NCBI GenBank assembly: GCA_038527215.1
Contig: JBCBGC010000053.1
Coordinates: 1-47,960 of the forward strand
Reading direction: 5' to 3'
DNA: 47,960 nucleotides
Source of the DNA: JAWPMV01 sp038527215
GTDB taxonomy: Bacteria; Bacteroidota; Bacteroidia; J057
The translations under genes and the position numbers were made by a program. The notes below the pieces were generated by a model, which ran no database searches, was not told the DNA's origin, and worked only from the letters and a program-made list of their open reading frames with translations. This document shows, in pieces, positions 40,551 through 47,960 of the stretch. Positions within the stretch are counted from its first letter, which is position 1; every line of letters begins with the position of its first letter.

Positions 40551-43055
40551 ATGAAAAAATACGGCATACTTTTCCTATTACTTTGTTTCGCCTGGACACT
40601 GCCGCTTCAGGCTCAGCAGTTCTCTTACAAAAATCCCAAGACTTATATCCTGTCCGGACTGAAGGTAGAAGGAGCTGCTTTCAGCAACCGGGATGCGGTG
40701 ATCAGCCTGAGTGGACTCGCCGTGGGAGAACCGGTTACCATACCGGGCCTGCAGATCTCTGAGGTCATTAAGCGTCTGTGGAACGAAAACATCTTTTCCG
40801 ACGTCAATGTGCGGGTGGAAAAAATTGAAGGGGAAAAAGCCTTTCTGATCATTGAGGTAAAAGAAAGACCGAGAATTTCTCAGTTTTCTTTTCAGGGAAT
40901 CAGCAAAAGCCACGCAGAGGACCTTCGGGAAAAAATCAATTTCATCCGCGGGACCATCCTCACTGAATCAAAAGAACAGTCTGCCAAACGGATCATCCGA
41001 AACTTCTATGTGGAGAAAGGTTTCTACAACCTGGAAGTCGACATTGAATCTGAGCAGGATAAAATCCTCAAAAACGGGGTAACGGTTAATATCAAGGTCA
41101 AAAAAGGATCGCGGATCAAAATCAAAGAACTCCGGATCAATGGAAATGAGGCCTACACTGATAAAAAAGTGCGGACCAAAATGAAGAAGGTTCACCAGAA
41201 AACCTGGTGGCGCTTTTGGGCTCGTTCTAAATATTTCCCTAAAGAATTCAGAGATGCCAAAGATGGGTTGATCACCTTCTACAATGACAATGGTTACCGG
41301 GATGCCCTGGTTGAGCGGGATACCGTATACAGAATAGATGACAAGCACGTCATTGTAGAAATGAACCTTTACGAAGGTACCCAGTACTTTCATCGTAACA
41401 TCGATTGGTCGGGTAACTTCAAGTACAACGCAGCCCTGCTGGACCGGGCCCTGGCCATTGAAAAAGGAGACATTTACTCCAAATCCAAAATCGACCAAAA
41501 ACTCTTCGGAGACCCTAACGGGACTGACCTGAGTTCCCTTTACCTGGATGAGGGGTACCTCTTTTTCAACCTGACGCCTGTTGAGGTAGCCATCGTGGGC
41601 GACTCCATCGACCTGGAGATGCGCATCATGGAGGGACCTCAGGCGAACATTCGCTCCGTCCCCATCAATGGCAATACCAAGACTTCCGACAATGTGATCC
41701 GTCGGGAACTCTTTACTCACCCAGGTGATAAATTCAGTCGTTCTGGCATCATCCGTAGCCAGCGTCAGATTCTGGCCCTGAACTACTTTGACCAGGAAAA
41801 ACTGGGCGTGAATCCTGTACCCGATCAGAATACCGGTACGGTAGACATTGAATATACGGTCGAAGAAAGACCTTCTGATCAGCTGCAGTTGCAAGGCGGT
41901 TGGGGTGGACAGCTCCGGGACCCTTCTACCGGGCGAGTGATCGCCGGTGGATTCGTAGGAACCGTGCAGCTGGCCTTTAACAACTTCTCCAGCAAGCGCA
42001 TGTGGGACGTTTCGCAGTGGCGTCCGGTCCCCTCTGGAGACGGTCAGCGCCTGAGCCTTTCCTTCCAGATGAACGGGGTTGGCTATAAGAACTTCTCCCT
42101 TTCCTTCGTAGAACCCTGGTTAGGAGGGAAAAAGCCCAACTCTTTAGGAGCCAGTGCTTCTTACCTCGTATTCCAAAACGTGGCTACCAATTACCGGAAT
42201 GGCATCTTTAACGCTTCCATCGACTACGGTAAGCGCCTGAAGTTCCCAGATGACTTTTTCAACAGCCGCTTTTCGCTAGGCTACAAATACTTCGACATTA
42301 CCCAGCCAGAGAGTGTTTTCCGGGCCTTTGCCGGAGAGGATTTTGCTTTTGTCAACCTCATCACCCTGCGCTATTCACTAGATCGAAGCAGTGTAGACGC
42401 CCCGATCTATCCGCGTAGTGGCTCGCTGATGTCTCTCTCCGTTGAAGCTACGCCTCCTTATTCCGCCTTCAATCGGAACAAAGATTATTCTGACCTTTCC
42501 CCACAGGAAAAATATAACTTCCTGGAGTTCCACAAATGGCGCTTCAACAGCAACTGGTTCTTCCGCATCGTAGGTGATATGGTCCTGAGTACCAAAATCG
42601 AGGCTGGATTCCTCGGTACCTACAACCAGGGCCTCGGGATCTCTCCTTTCGAGCGCTTCTTCCTGGGAGGTTCTGGGATGATCAACAACGGATTCTGGGG
42701 ACTGGATGGACGTGATATCGTACCCCTCAGAGGATACGAAGATGCTTCTTTGGATAATAACCAGGATGGATATCCGATCTATAACCGCTTCCTCGTTGAG
42801 CTGAGATACCCCATCTCCCTCAACCAGTCTGCTCCTATCTGGGTACAAGGCTTCCTGGAAGCTGGAAACGGCTATCAAACCTTTAGAGAATATAATCCAT
42901 TTGACCTGAGAAGAGCAGCCGGTGCTGGTCTGCGGGTCATGCTCCCCATGGTCGGTTTGCTCGGTCTGGACTGGGCCTGGGGATTCGATATTTCAGAAGA
43001 AACCGGCCAAAAAAGTGGTGGCCACTTCCACTTTATTATCGGTCAGCAATTCTAA
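40551..43055 (+). CDS. bamA: Outer membrane protein assembly factor BamA
   Basis: BamA inserts beta-barrel proteins into the outer membrane. The 834-residue precursor has a signal peptide (MKKYGILFLLLCFAWTLPLQ, cut near AQQ), five POTRA domains (about 30-440; KTYILSGLKVEGAAFSNRDA opens the first) and a C-terminal 16-strand barrel. Motifs include the loop-6 LRGYEDASLDNNQDG and the terminal FHFIIGQQF, with the aromatic final residue of barrel proteins. It shares a transcript with uppS. Three Skp/OmpH chaperone genes follow, matching the gene's usual context. Confidence 0.97.
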   Translation: MKKYGILFLLLCFAWTLPLQAQQFSYKNPKTYILSGLKVEGAAFSNRDAVISLSGLAVGEPVTIPGLQISEVIKRLWNENIFSDVNVRVEKIEGEKAFLIIEVKERPRISQFSFQGISKSHAEDLREKINFIRGTILTESKEQSAKRIIRNFYVEKGFYNLEVDIESEQDKILKNGVTVNIKVKKGSRIKIKELRINGNEAYTDKKVRTKMKKVHQKTWWRFWARSKYFPKEFRDAKDGLITFYNDNGYRDALVERDTVYRIDDKHVIVEMNLYEGTQYFHRNIDWSGNFKYNAALLDRALAIEKGDIYSKSKIDQKLFGDPNGTDLSSLYLDEGYLFFNLTPVEVAIVGDSIDLEMRIMEGPQANIRSVPINGNTKTSDNVIRRELFTHPGDKFSRSGIIRSQRQILALNYFDQEKLGVNPVPDQNTGTVDIEYTVEERPSDQLQLQGGWGGQLRDPSTGRVIAGGFVGTVQLAFNNFSSKRMWDVSQWRPVPSGDGQRLSLSFQMNGVGYKNFSLSFVEPWLGGKKPNSLGASASYLVFQNVATNYRNGIFNASIDYGKRLKFPDDFFNSRFSLGYKYFDITQPESVFRAFAGEDFAFVNLITLRYSLDRSSVDAPIYPRSGSLMSLSVEATPPYSAFNRNKDYSDLSPQEKYNFLEFHKWRFNSNWFFRIVGDMVLSTKIEAGFLGTYNQGLGISPFERFFLGGSGMINNGFWGLDGRDIVPLRGYEDASLDNNQDGYPIYNRFLVELRYPISLNQSAPIWVQGFLEAGNGYQTFREYNPFDLRRAAGAGLRVMLPMVGLLGLDWAWGFDISEETGQKSGGHFHFIIGQQF

Positions 43056-43070
43056 ATGTGGCCTTTTTGT

Positions 43071-43107
43071 CCCCGGGTTGGAATATTTTTTCCATTCCAG
43101 CTCGGGG
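43071..43107 (+). terminator. Imperfect hairpin after bamA
   Basis: CCCCG (43071-43075) with CGGGG (43103-43107) and TGGAAT (43079-43084) with ATTCCA (43094-43099) form a two-part stem with a T-rich loop. No T run follows, so it may be a partial terminator or processing site. Confidence 0.4.
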
Positions 43108-43120
43108 ATGCTTACCTTTG
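43088..43120 (+). promoter_or_regulatory. Predicted promoter of the first ompH gene
   Basis: A perfect -7 box TACCTTTG (43113-43120) has a T-rich -33 region (TTTT 43088-43091) 21 bases upstream. The start near 43127 would give a leader of about 147 bases. That leader contains a 7-bp hairpin, GCCTGTG (43230-43236) with CACAGGC (43244-43250), 24 bases before the ATG. Confidence 0.5.
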
Positions 43121-43273
43121 CCTGTCAAAAGCGGGACCGTGTAGGAACTCACCATAAGCGTGTGGCTTGAGTTTTCCTCGTTACCGGCCTCCTTAAAGAG
43201 TTTGCGTATATATGGGTAGATAGGATCAAGCCTGTGTCGTGTGCACAGGCGATACGTTTACTAATTTTACCTT

Positions 43274-43798
43274 ATGAAAAAACTTACTTCACTCCTCGGC
43301 CTCATCGTGCTGTCGGCCACCTTTGCGATGGCTCAACGTGTGGCCTATGTAGACACGGACTACATCATGAGCAAAATTGAGGCTTATGGAGCTGCCCAGC
43401 AGGAAGTAGAAAACATCTCCCAGCAGTGGCAAAAAGAGCTTGAGGCTAAGTACCAGGCTATCGAGCAGATGTACGCGGACTATCAGGCCCAGGAAGTTCT
43501 GCTGCCCGAAGACGTTAAGCGTCAGGAGCAGGAAAAAATCTTCCAGGCCGAAAGAGAAGCCAAAGAGTACCGGGAGAAAAAATTCGGGTACAACGGTGAG
43601 TTGTTCAGCTTGCAGGAAAGTCGGATCAAACCGATTCAGGAAAAGGTTTTCCGCGCGACTGAAACCATCGCTAAGAGAAAGAAATTCAGTCTGGTTTTCG
43701 ATAAAGCGGGAGAAGTGACCTGGCTTTACACCGATGCAACCTATGACCTCAGCAACGATGTGCTGGAAGAGTTGGGCGTAGAACTGGACAACAACTAA
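43274..43798 (+). CDS. OmpH/Skp family periplasmic chaperone, copy 1
   Basis: A 174-residue chaperone with a signal peptide (about 1-20, ending AMAQ), then VAYVDTDYIMSKIEAYGAAQQEVENI and a long coiled-coil arm region of about 90 residues. The C-terminal part has SLVFDKAGEVTWLYTDATYDLS. Skp trimers hold unfolded barrel proteins on their way to BamA. It is the best match of the three copies to the standard Skp start (VAYVDTDYIM). A terminator follows directly. Confidence 0.9.
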   Translation: MKKLTSLLGLIVLSATFAMAQRVAYVDTDYIMSKIEAYGAAQQEVENISQQWQKELEAKYQAIEQMYADYQAQEVLLPEDVKRQEQEKIFQAEREAKEYREKKFGYNGELFSLQESRIKPIQEKVFRATETIAKRKKFSLVFDKAGEVTWLYTDATYDLSNDVLEELGVELDNN

Positions 43799-43799
43799 C

Positions 43800-43826
43800 C
43801 CCCAAATCCTATTTGGGGTATTTTTG
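43800..43826 (+). terminator. Intrinsic terminator after ompH copy 1
   Basis: CCCCAAAT (43800-43807) pairs with ATTTGGGG (43811-43818) around CCT, followed by TATTTTTG. Confidence 0.75.
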
Positions 43827-43847
43827 TATGACTAAACTTTGACCACC

Positions 43848-44396
43848 ATGAGACGAAATGTCTTTTTACTAGCCATATTCCTATGTGCGGGCTGGATGAA
43901 TCTCCACGCGCAGACCAAGGTAGCCTACCTCAATCTTGAGGCAGTGATTGCCCTGATGCCCGAGACCCAGACCATCAATAAGGAATTAGGCGCACTAGAG
44001 CAGAGGCTGGCAGAAAAACTGCAAATCACCCAGCAGTATGCTCAATCGAAAGTAACAGAAGCCCAGGAACTGGCCGCGCTGCCTGAACCTCCTCAAGACC
44101 GCCTGCAGCAATTACAGCAGGAAATCCAGAAGCTACAGCAAGAACTCTACGCAGGGCAACAAAAAGCCCAGCAGGAACTTGGCATGGCCAGAAACCAGAA
44201 AATGGGGCCGGTATTGGACAAAATTCAGAAAGCATTGGATGAAATGGCCGACGAGAAAGGCTATACCTATGTCCTGAATGCCAGCTCAAATGGTACCAGC
44301 CTTGTCCTCAAAGGAATCCCCGGAGATGACCTGACCGAGCCACTTTTGACTAAACTAGGAGTAGAAATTCCTGACGGATTAAAATCCTCTGAATAA
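43848..44396 (+). CDS. OmpH/Skp family periplasmic chaperone, copy 2
   Basis: A 182-residue chaperone starting MRRNVFLLAIFLCAGWMNLHA, with a signal peptide cut after LHAQ. The mature N terminus TKVAYLNLEAVIALMPETQTI resembles copy 3, and a Gln-rich coiled-coil arm follows (LQQLQQEIQKLQQELYAGQQ). The C-terminal strand is GYTYVLNASSNGTSLVLKGIPGDDLTEPLLTKLGVEIP. The frame is open from a TTG at 43839, but the ATG at 43848 gives the proper signal peptide. It is closer to copy 3 than to copy 1. Confidence 0.9.
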   Translation: MRRNVFLLAIFLCAGWMNLHAQTKVAYLNLEAVIALMPETQTINKELGALEQRLAEKLQITQQYAQSKVTEAQELAALPEPPQDRLQQLQQEIQKLQQELYAGQQKAQQELGMARNQKMGPVLDKIQKALDEMADEKGYTYVLNASSNGTSLVLKGIPGDDLTEPLLTKLGVEIPDGLKSSE

Positions 44397-44420
44397 CGAT
44401 CATTTATTTGTCTAATCTTC

Positions 44421-44468
44421 CCTGGTGGAAATCAGCGGCTCAGGCTTAGCGAAAGCACCAGGTGATTT
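44421..44468 (+). promoter_or_regulatory. Inverted repeats between ompH copies 2 and 3
   Basis: CCTGGTG (44421-44427) can pair with CACCAGG (44456-44462). The neighbouring AAATCA (about 44429-44434) can pair with TGATTT (44463-44468). The two pairings cannot form fully together. It is a spacer of only 84 bases, so it may carry a promoter or a processing site. Confidence 0.3.
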
Positions 44469-44480
44469 ATACTCAATATC

Positions 44481-45011
44481 ATGAACTTGAAAGCAATTGT
44501 ATGTACGTTACTGGTAGTGTTGGGACTCAGTGGGGTTCAGGCCCAGGACGTAAAAATTGGCTACGCCAATATTCAGGCCATTCTGCTACGTATGCCCGAA
44601 ACGCAAACGATGGAGACCAGCCTCGCTACTTACGAGAAAAAACTCGCTGAAGATCTACAGATTCGCCAGCGCCGCCTCCAGAGTCTTTATGCAGACTATC
44701 AGGAGTTCGCCAAGACTACCCAGGACGAAGCCCAACTGAAACCTCGTCAGGACGAAATCCTCAACCTGGAAAAAGAGATTCAGACCAAGAGCGTCGAGTC
44801 TCAGCAGAAGCTGATGGAAAGAAGGGAAAAACAACTTTCTCCCATCCTGGAAAAACTCCAGAACGCCATTACCGAAATTTCAGATGCAAGAGGCTATACC
44901 CTGATCCTGAATCAAATGGATGGCAGCGGTATGTCAGTGGTCTTGAAAGGACCTGAAGAAGACGATATTACCATCGCGCTGATGGAAAAACTGGGTATCA
45001 AGACTGAATAA
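44481..45011 (+). CDS. OmpH/Skp family periplasmic chaperone, copy 3
   Basis: A 176-residue chaperone with a signal peptide (MNLKAIVCTLLVVLGLSGVQ, cut near AQ). The mature start VKIGYANIQAILLRMPETQTMETSL resembles copy 2. The arm region is rich in Gln, Glu and Lys, and the end is RGYTLILNQMDGSGMSVVLKGPEEDDITIALMEKLGIK. Copies 2 and 3 share the MPETQT and VVLKG/LVLKG elements, so they look like a local duplication. A terminator follows; murI, which often comes next in Bacteroidota, is absent. Confidence 0.9.
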   Translation: MNLKAIVCTLLVVLGLSGVQAQDVKIGYANIQAILLRMPETQTMETSLATYEKKLAEDLQIRQRRLQSLYADYQEFAKTTQDEAQLKPRQDEILNLEKEIQTKSVESQQKLMERREKQLSPILEKLQNAITEISDARGYTLILNQMDGSGMSVVLKGPEEDDITIALMEKLGIKTE

Positions 45012-45033
45012 ACTCTGTTTTTGACCTCATATC

Positions 45034-45063
45034 GCCCTTCCTGAATCAGGAAGGGCTTTTTTT
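45034..45063 (+). terminator. Intrinsic terminator after ompH copy 3
   Basis: GCCCTTCCTG (45034-45043) pairs perfectly with CAGGAAGGGC (45047-45056) around AAT, followed by seven T residues. Confidence 0.92.
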
Positions 45064-45157
45064 ATCATAAAAAACTTACAAACCTCCTCTGCTTTTTCCG
45101 CTAAGCGAAAGAGATGTGTAATTTTATTCCCGGACCAACCTCAACATTCCCTATCCT

Positions 45158-45991
45158 ATGAGAGCGCCTTTGCTGTGGCTTTGTCTATCCTTGCTCCCTG
45201 TTACCCTCCCGGCTCAATACTATGGCGTCAGTGAAGGCGGCGGCCGCGATTGGGCGGTCGGCCTGAATCTTGGGCTCAATACCGTCCAGGGAGATGTAGA
45301 CCCTGATGGGCCAGGCTATCAGGCGGGCCTTACCCTCACCCGCCGCATGAGTCCAGCCTTTGACATACAATTCATGTTACAGGGAGGAAGGAGCCAGGGG
45401 CTCAACCTTCAGCGGCGGACAGGGATTCTGAATAACTCCGCCTATTTTAATTTTGAGGATTCCACCTTTATCTATCCTTTAGACAGTGGGGTGTACCACA
45501 ATTTTCGGATGCAGTTTTATGATGGGTCCGTCTTTGCCAAGATCAACCTCAATCGACTGGGGGGCAGTGGCAGTGAGAACTGGGACGCCTTTGTAGGACT
45601 GGGATTAGGCCTTTTCTTTTACCGGACCTTTGTCAATGTTTACAATGAAGCGGAAGATGCAACCTATGCCTACGACTCCATCACCGGGACTTCTTCTCTG
45701 GATATCAAAGCGCAGTTGCAGGCGATCATGGATAATACCTATGAGACCCCTGGGCAGCGGGATTTTGTCAACGGAAATCAGTTAGGTCAATATGCCTTTA
45801 CGACCTCCGTCAGCCTGATTGGCGGCTTCCGTATCAAACTCTCTGATCGTCTCCACCTCGGCCTCAATGGCCGCATGATCTTCGTCGGGGATGACCTTTT
45901 GGACGGGCAACAATGGACCGAAGAAAATGGTCTCAGTGCTACCCGGGACAAATTAGGCAGTGCCTTTTTGACCCTGGATTTTGGCCTTTAA
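45158..45991 (+). CDS. Exported outer-membrane beta-barrel protein
   Basis: A signal peptide (about 1-20, MRAPLLWLCLSLLPVTLPAQ) leads a 277-residue protein whose alternating hydrophobic and polar strands suggest an outer-membrane barrel of the OmpA/DUF6089-like type. It has WAVGLNLGLNTVQGDVDP early, then DVQF-like FDIQFMLQGG strands, WDAFVGLGLGLFFYRTF, and the end KLGSAFLTLDFGL with an aromatic penultimate region. It has some similarity in layout to the 283-residue DUF6089-like protein in the same block. Function unknown. Its end overlaps the convergent reductase gene by 4 bases. Confidence 0.78.
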   Translation: MRAPLLWLCLSLLPVTLPAQYYGVSEGGGRDWAVGLNLGLNTVQGDVDPDGPGYQAGLTLTRRMSPAFDIQFMLQGGRSQGLNLQRRTGILNNSAYFNFEDSTFIYPLDSGVYHNFRMQFYDGSVFAKINLNRLGGSGSENWDAFVGLGLGLFFYRTFVNVYNEAEDATYAYDSITGTSSLDIKAQLQAIMDNTYETPGQRDFVNGNQLGQYAFTTSVSLIGGFRIKLSDRLHLGLNGRMIFVGDDLLDGQQWTEENGLSATRDKLGSAFLTLDFGL

Positions 45992-47097
45992 TCCTCCTCA
46001 AAAATAATCTCTACGTCATCACTGAGGGGATGAGCCTGACAGGTGAGAATATAACCCTGGTCGATTTCCTCCTGGCTCAAGCCTGAACTTTCGTCCATGG
46101 CTACCGCTCCCGTGTCCATCATTGCGCGGCAGGATGTACAGATTCCAGCCAGACAGGTATAAGGCGGGTCAAGTCTCGCATAAATCGCTGCATCCAGGAT
46201 GCTGTTTTCAGGTTCTACCGTAAGTTCATGCCGCTTGCCGCGGATGGTTAGCCCTATCTTTTGCGTACTTACTTCAAAACTTTCCGTCTCTGTTTCGTAG
46301 GACAGATCTCCCTCTTCCGACACTGTAAGCGCTGAAAGGTCTGGTAAGGGCGCAGAGAAAAACTCCCGGTGAATGTGCCCCGGATGCACCGCCTGCCTCT
46401 CCAGGGCCCGCTCAGCCGCATCCATCAGCCCCTGAGGGCCACAAAGGAAATACCGCTTACGCAGTTCTCCTTCCATAAATAGGTCAGATAGCAACGAGAA
46501 GACTTTCTCTTCGGTGAGGCGGCCTTTCGCACCAGTCCAGTCCGGACCCGGCTGTGACAGCACATGTACCACTTCTAAGCGGCTTCCATAGGTTTCCTGG
46601 AGGGCTTGGAGCGCTTCATAAAAAATAATGCTCTCCTCGTTCCGGTTACCGTACCACAAGCTAACGCGACTTCCGTATTCCGTTGATAAGATGGCTTTAG
46701 TCATGGACAAAAGCGGCGTAATGCCACTCCCTCCACCAATCATCACATAATGCAACTGCTGGGATACCTCTGGCTGAACCAGAAAACTGCCCATGGGCGG
46801 CATCACCTCCACCCTATCTCCAACCTTTAGCCTATCCCGTAGATAATTAGATACCTTTCCTCCCTCCACCCGCTTGATGGTGATTCTTACATCATCGGGC
46901 TCCTGCGGGGAACTACAAAGCGAATAGGCCCTTCGGTATTCTTCTCCATCAATCTCTACCTTCAAGGTGAGATATTGTCCTGCCTCAAAAGAAGTGAAAG
47001 CCTCGTCCTCACGCGGAAACACCAGGGTATAAGCCTGGTCAGTTTCATCAATGATCTCCAGGAGGGGTAGCGAATAAAATTGGTATTTTGTCCCCAA
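45988..47097 (-). CDS. Ferredoxin-NADP reductase with C-terminal 2Fe-2S domain (PaaE-like)
   Basis: The protein has an FAD-binding barrel (motif RRAYSLCSSP), an NAD(P)-binding domain (MIGGGSGITPLLSM and YFLCGPQGLMDAAE) and a C-terminal plant-type ferredoxin domain with cysteines at CLAGICTSC and ILTCQAH (Cys315, 320, 323 and 353 in this numbering). It moves electrons from NAD(P)H to an acceptor, as in phenylacetyl-CoA oxygenase, but no oxygenase genes are nearby. The frame opens at a GTG at 47160, but the promoter -7 box lies at 47160-47167. A TTG at 47097 (MGTKYQFYSLPLLEI) gives the family N terminus and is preferred, giving 369 residues. Confidence 0.9.
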   Translation of the reverse strand: MGTKYQFYSLPLLEIIDETDQAYTLVFPREDEAFTSFEAGQYLTLKVEIDGEEYRRAYSLCSSPQEPDDVRITIKRVEGGKVSNYLRDRLKVGDRVEVMPPMGSFLVQPEVSQQLHYVMIGGGSGITPLLSMTKAILSTEYGSRVSLWYGNRNEESIIFYEALQALQETYGSRLEVVHVLSQPGPDWTGAKGRLTEEKVFSLLSDLFMEGELRKRYFLCGPQGLMDAAERALERQAVHPGHIHREFFSAPLPDLSALTVSEEGDLSYETETESFEVSTQKIGLTIRGKRHELTVEPENSILDAAIYARLDPPYTCLAGICTSCRAMMDTGAVAMDESSGLSQEEIDQGYILTCQAHPLSDDVEIIFEED

Positions 47098-47159
47098 GAT
47101 GCTCTGTGTTAGGGTAATGATAAATCGACGAATCCTGTAGGTTGGAAATAGTGGGCACA

Positions 47160-47190
47160 CGAAAGTACAGATTTCCTTGCGGAGGGAAAA
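47160..47190 (-). promoter_or_regulatory. Predicted promoter of the PaaE-like reductase gene
   Basis: On the minus strand TTTT (47190-47187), 19 bases, TACTTTCG (47167-47160). The -7 box deviates by one base. It places the transcript start inside the first open codons of the frame, which argues against the GTG start at 47160. Confidence 0.5.
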
Positions 47191-47280
47191 ATCGGTCCTT
47201 TTTCACTAACAATGCAGCATTCTACACGTATATTATACAGGGCTACACGCGAAATCAATCATGCTTGAATTTATAGATTT

Positions 47281-47960
47281 ATGAAAGTTAAACTGCCCAA
47301 AACTAATCTCCCTCGTGTGGTCATCATCGGGGGGGGGTTCGGTGGCATCAATCTGGCTCGTTCCCTCAAAGATGCAGCCTTTCAGGTGGTGTTGCTAGAC
47401 CGCAACAACTACCACACCTTCCAACCGCTATTGTACCAGGTAGCAACCGGAGGCCTGGAGCCTGACTCCATCGCCTTCCCCCTGCGAAAGGTATTTTCCA
47501 AACAGGAAAACCTGATCTTTCGGGTGGCCAATGTCGAACATGTAGACACTGAGGCCAAGGTCCTGCAGACCAGCCTCGGGGAACTCGATTATGATTACCT
47601 GGTGCTGGCTACCGGAAGCACCACCAGCTTCTTTGGCATGGACCATATCGAAGCCCACGCCATGGGCATGAAGACCATCCCGGAATCCCTGGACCTGCGC
47701 TCCATGATCCTGCAGAACTTCGAATCTGCCTTGCAGGAGGACACCGGAGAGGAAAAGGATGAGCTGATGAAATACGTGGTAGTTGGAGGTGGCCCTACGG
47801 GAGTAGAAACCGCCGGAGCCCTGGCCGAACTCAAACGCCACGTCCTCCCCAACGACTATCCTGAGTTGGACCTGCGCCAGATGGAAATCCATCTGATCGA
47901 AGCAGGTCCTGGCCTCCTGGCCGGTATGTCCGACAAATCCAGTGAGGACGCCTTGCAGGT
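47281..47960 (+). CDS. ndh: Type II NADH dehydrogenase (NDH-2) family protein, cut by window end
   Basis: The reading frame is open from the ATG to the window edge, 226 residues so far. The FAD-binding GGGFGG motif (residues 17-22) is followed by NNYHTFQPLLYQVATGGLEPDSIAFPLR, typical of NDH-2, and a second Rossmann motif VVVGGGPTGVETAGALAEL for NADH. This enzyme passes electrons from NADH to quinone without pumping protons. A run of nine G residues (about 47329-47337) encodes the first glycines of the motif. It is divergent from the PaaE-like gene. Confidence 0.94.
   Translation, partial: MKVKLPKTNLPRVVIIGGGFGGINLARSLKDAAFQVVLLDRNNYHTFQPLLYQVATGGLEPDSIAFPLRKVFSKQENLIFRVANVEHVDTEAKVLQTSLGELDYDYLVLATGSTTSFFGMDHIEAHAMGMKTIPESLDLRSMILQNFESALQEDTGEEKDELMKYVVVGGGPTGVETAGALAELKRHVLPNDYPELDLRQMEIHLIEAGPGLLAGMSDKSSEDALQ

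Noticed and set aside
40968..41894. 308-residue minus-strand open frame
   Set aside because: It is antisense to the POTRA region of bamA, which is clearly coding; composition follows the bamA codon pattern.
47098..47160. GTG start at 47160 for the PaaE-like reductase
   Set aside because: It overlaps the predicted -7 box and adds 21 residues not typical of the family.

Overview
This window looks like chromosomal DNA of a marine or freshwater Bacteroidota, most likely of the Saprospiria (Lewinella/Haliscomenobacter-like) group. The reasons are: a T9SS-type C-terminal sorting tail; a CBS protein - NAD kinase - DUF6089 - isoprenyl transferase - BamA - OmpH gene order, which from general knowledge is characteristic of Bacteroidota; a bacillithiol-type YtxJ protein; promoters of the Bacteroidota form (TTTG or TTTT, 19 bases, TAnnTTTG); and many outer-membrane barrel and signal-peptide proteins ending in AQ. 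I saw no tRNA, rRNA, CRISPR array, transposase or phage gene. The phylogenetic assignment is inference.

Layout. 0-8.5 kb: dapD (lysine and cell wall), a DUF255 thioredoxin-like protein, a TPR histidine kinase, a DUF4403 protein, a HAD phosphatase and an unknown exported protein. 8.7-13.6 kb: a plus-strand run of adk, obg, a protein with a six-fold 24-residue Lys/Pro repeat tail, and a pair of M16 peptidase genes, one with the zinc motif and one without. 13.8-15.2 kb: an ion-transporter-superfamily permease, followed by a 330 bp mosaic of palindromic repeats. 15.5-21.2 kb: poorly characterised exported or hypothetical proteins (SH3/barrel protein, small alpha-helical protein, 476-residue protein, T9SS cargo, EF-hand protein) separated by long AT-rich spacers and strong terminators. 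One spacer holds a candidate structured RNA. 21.3-27.8 kb: a methyltransferase, a lone nuoH, clpC behind a structured leader, a CoA-binding protein, apaG, osmC, ytxJ and a 39-residue lipoprotein. 27.9-32.2 kb: a THUMP-like methyltransferase, then gamma-glutamyltransferase and a GH10-like hydrolase on the minus strand.

32.3-45 kb is a long plus-strand block: thioredoxin-like protein, YqeY, CvpA, PabA/TrpG glutaminase, alpha/beta hydrolase, CBS protein, a TamA/BamA-like barrel, nadK, DUF6089, uppS, bamA, and three tandem ompH/skp paralogues. Its theme is envelope biogenesis: the lipid carrier for wall precursors (UppS), the barrel insertase (BamA), its periplasmic chaperones (OmpH) and candidate barrel clients. 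The right end holds another barrel protein, a PaaE-type ferredoxin-NADP reductase on the minus strand, and a type II NADH dehydrogenase cut by the window edge.

No complete new defence or mobile system is evident. The parts I consider least explained are the palindromic mosaic at 15.18-15.49 kb, the RNA-like leader and terminator at 17.1-17.28 kb, the structured clpC leader at 23.28-23.35 kb, the Lys/Pro repeat protein, and the three differently punctuated ompH copies.
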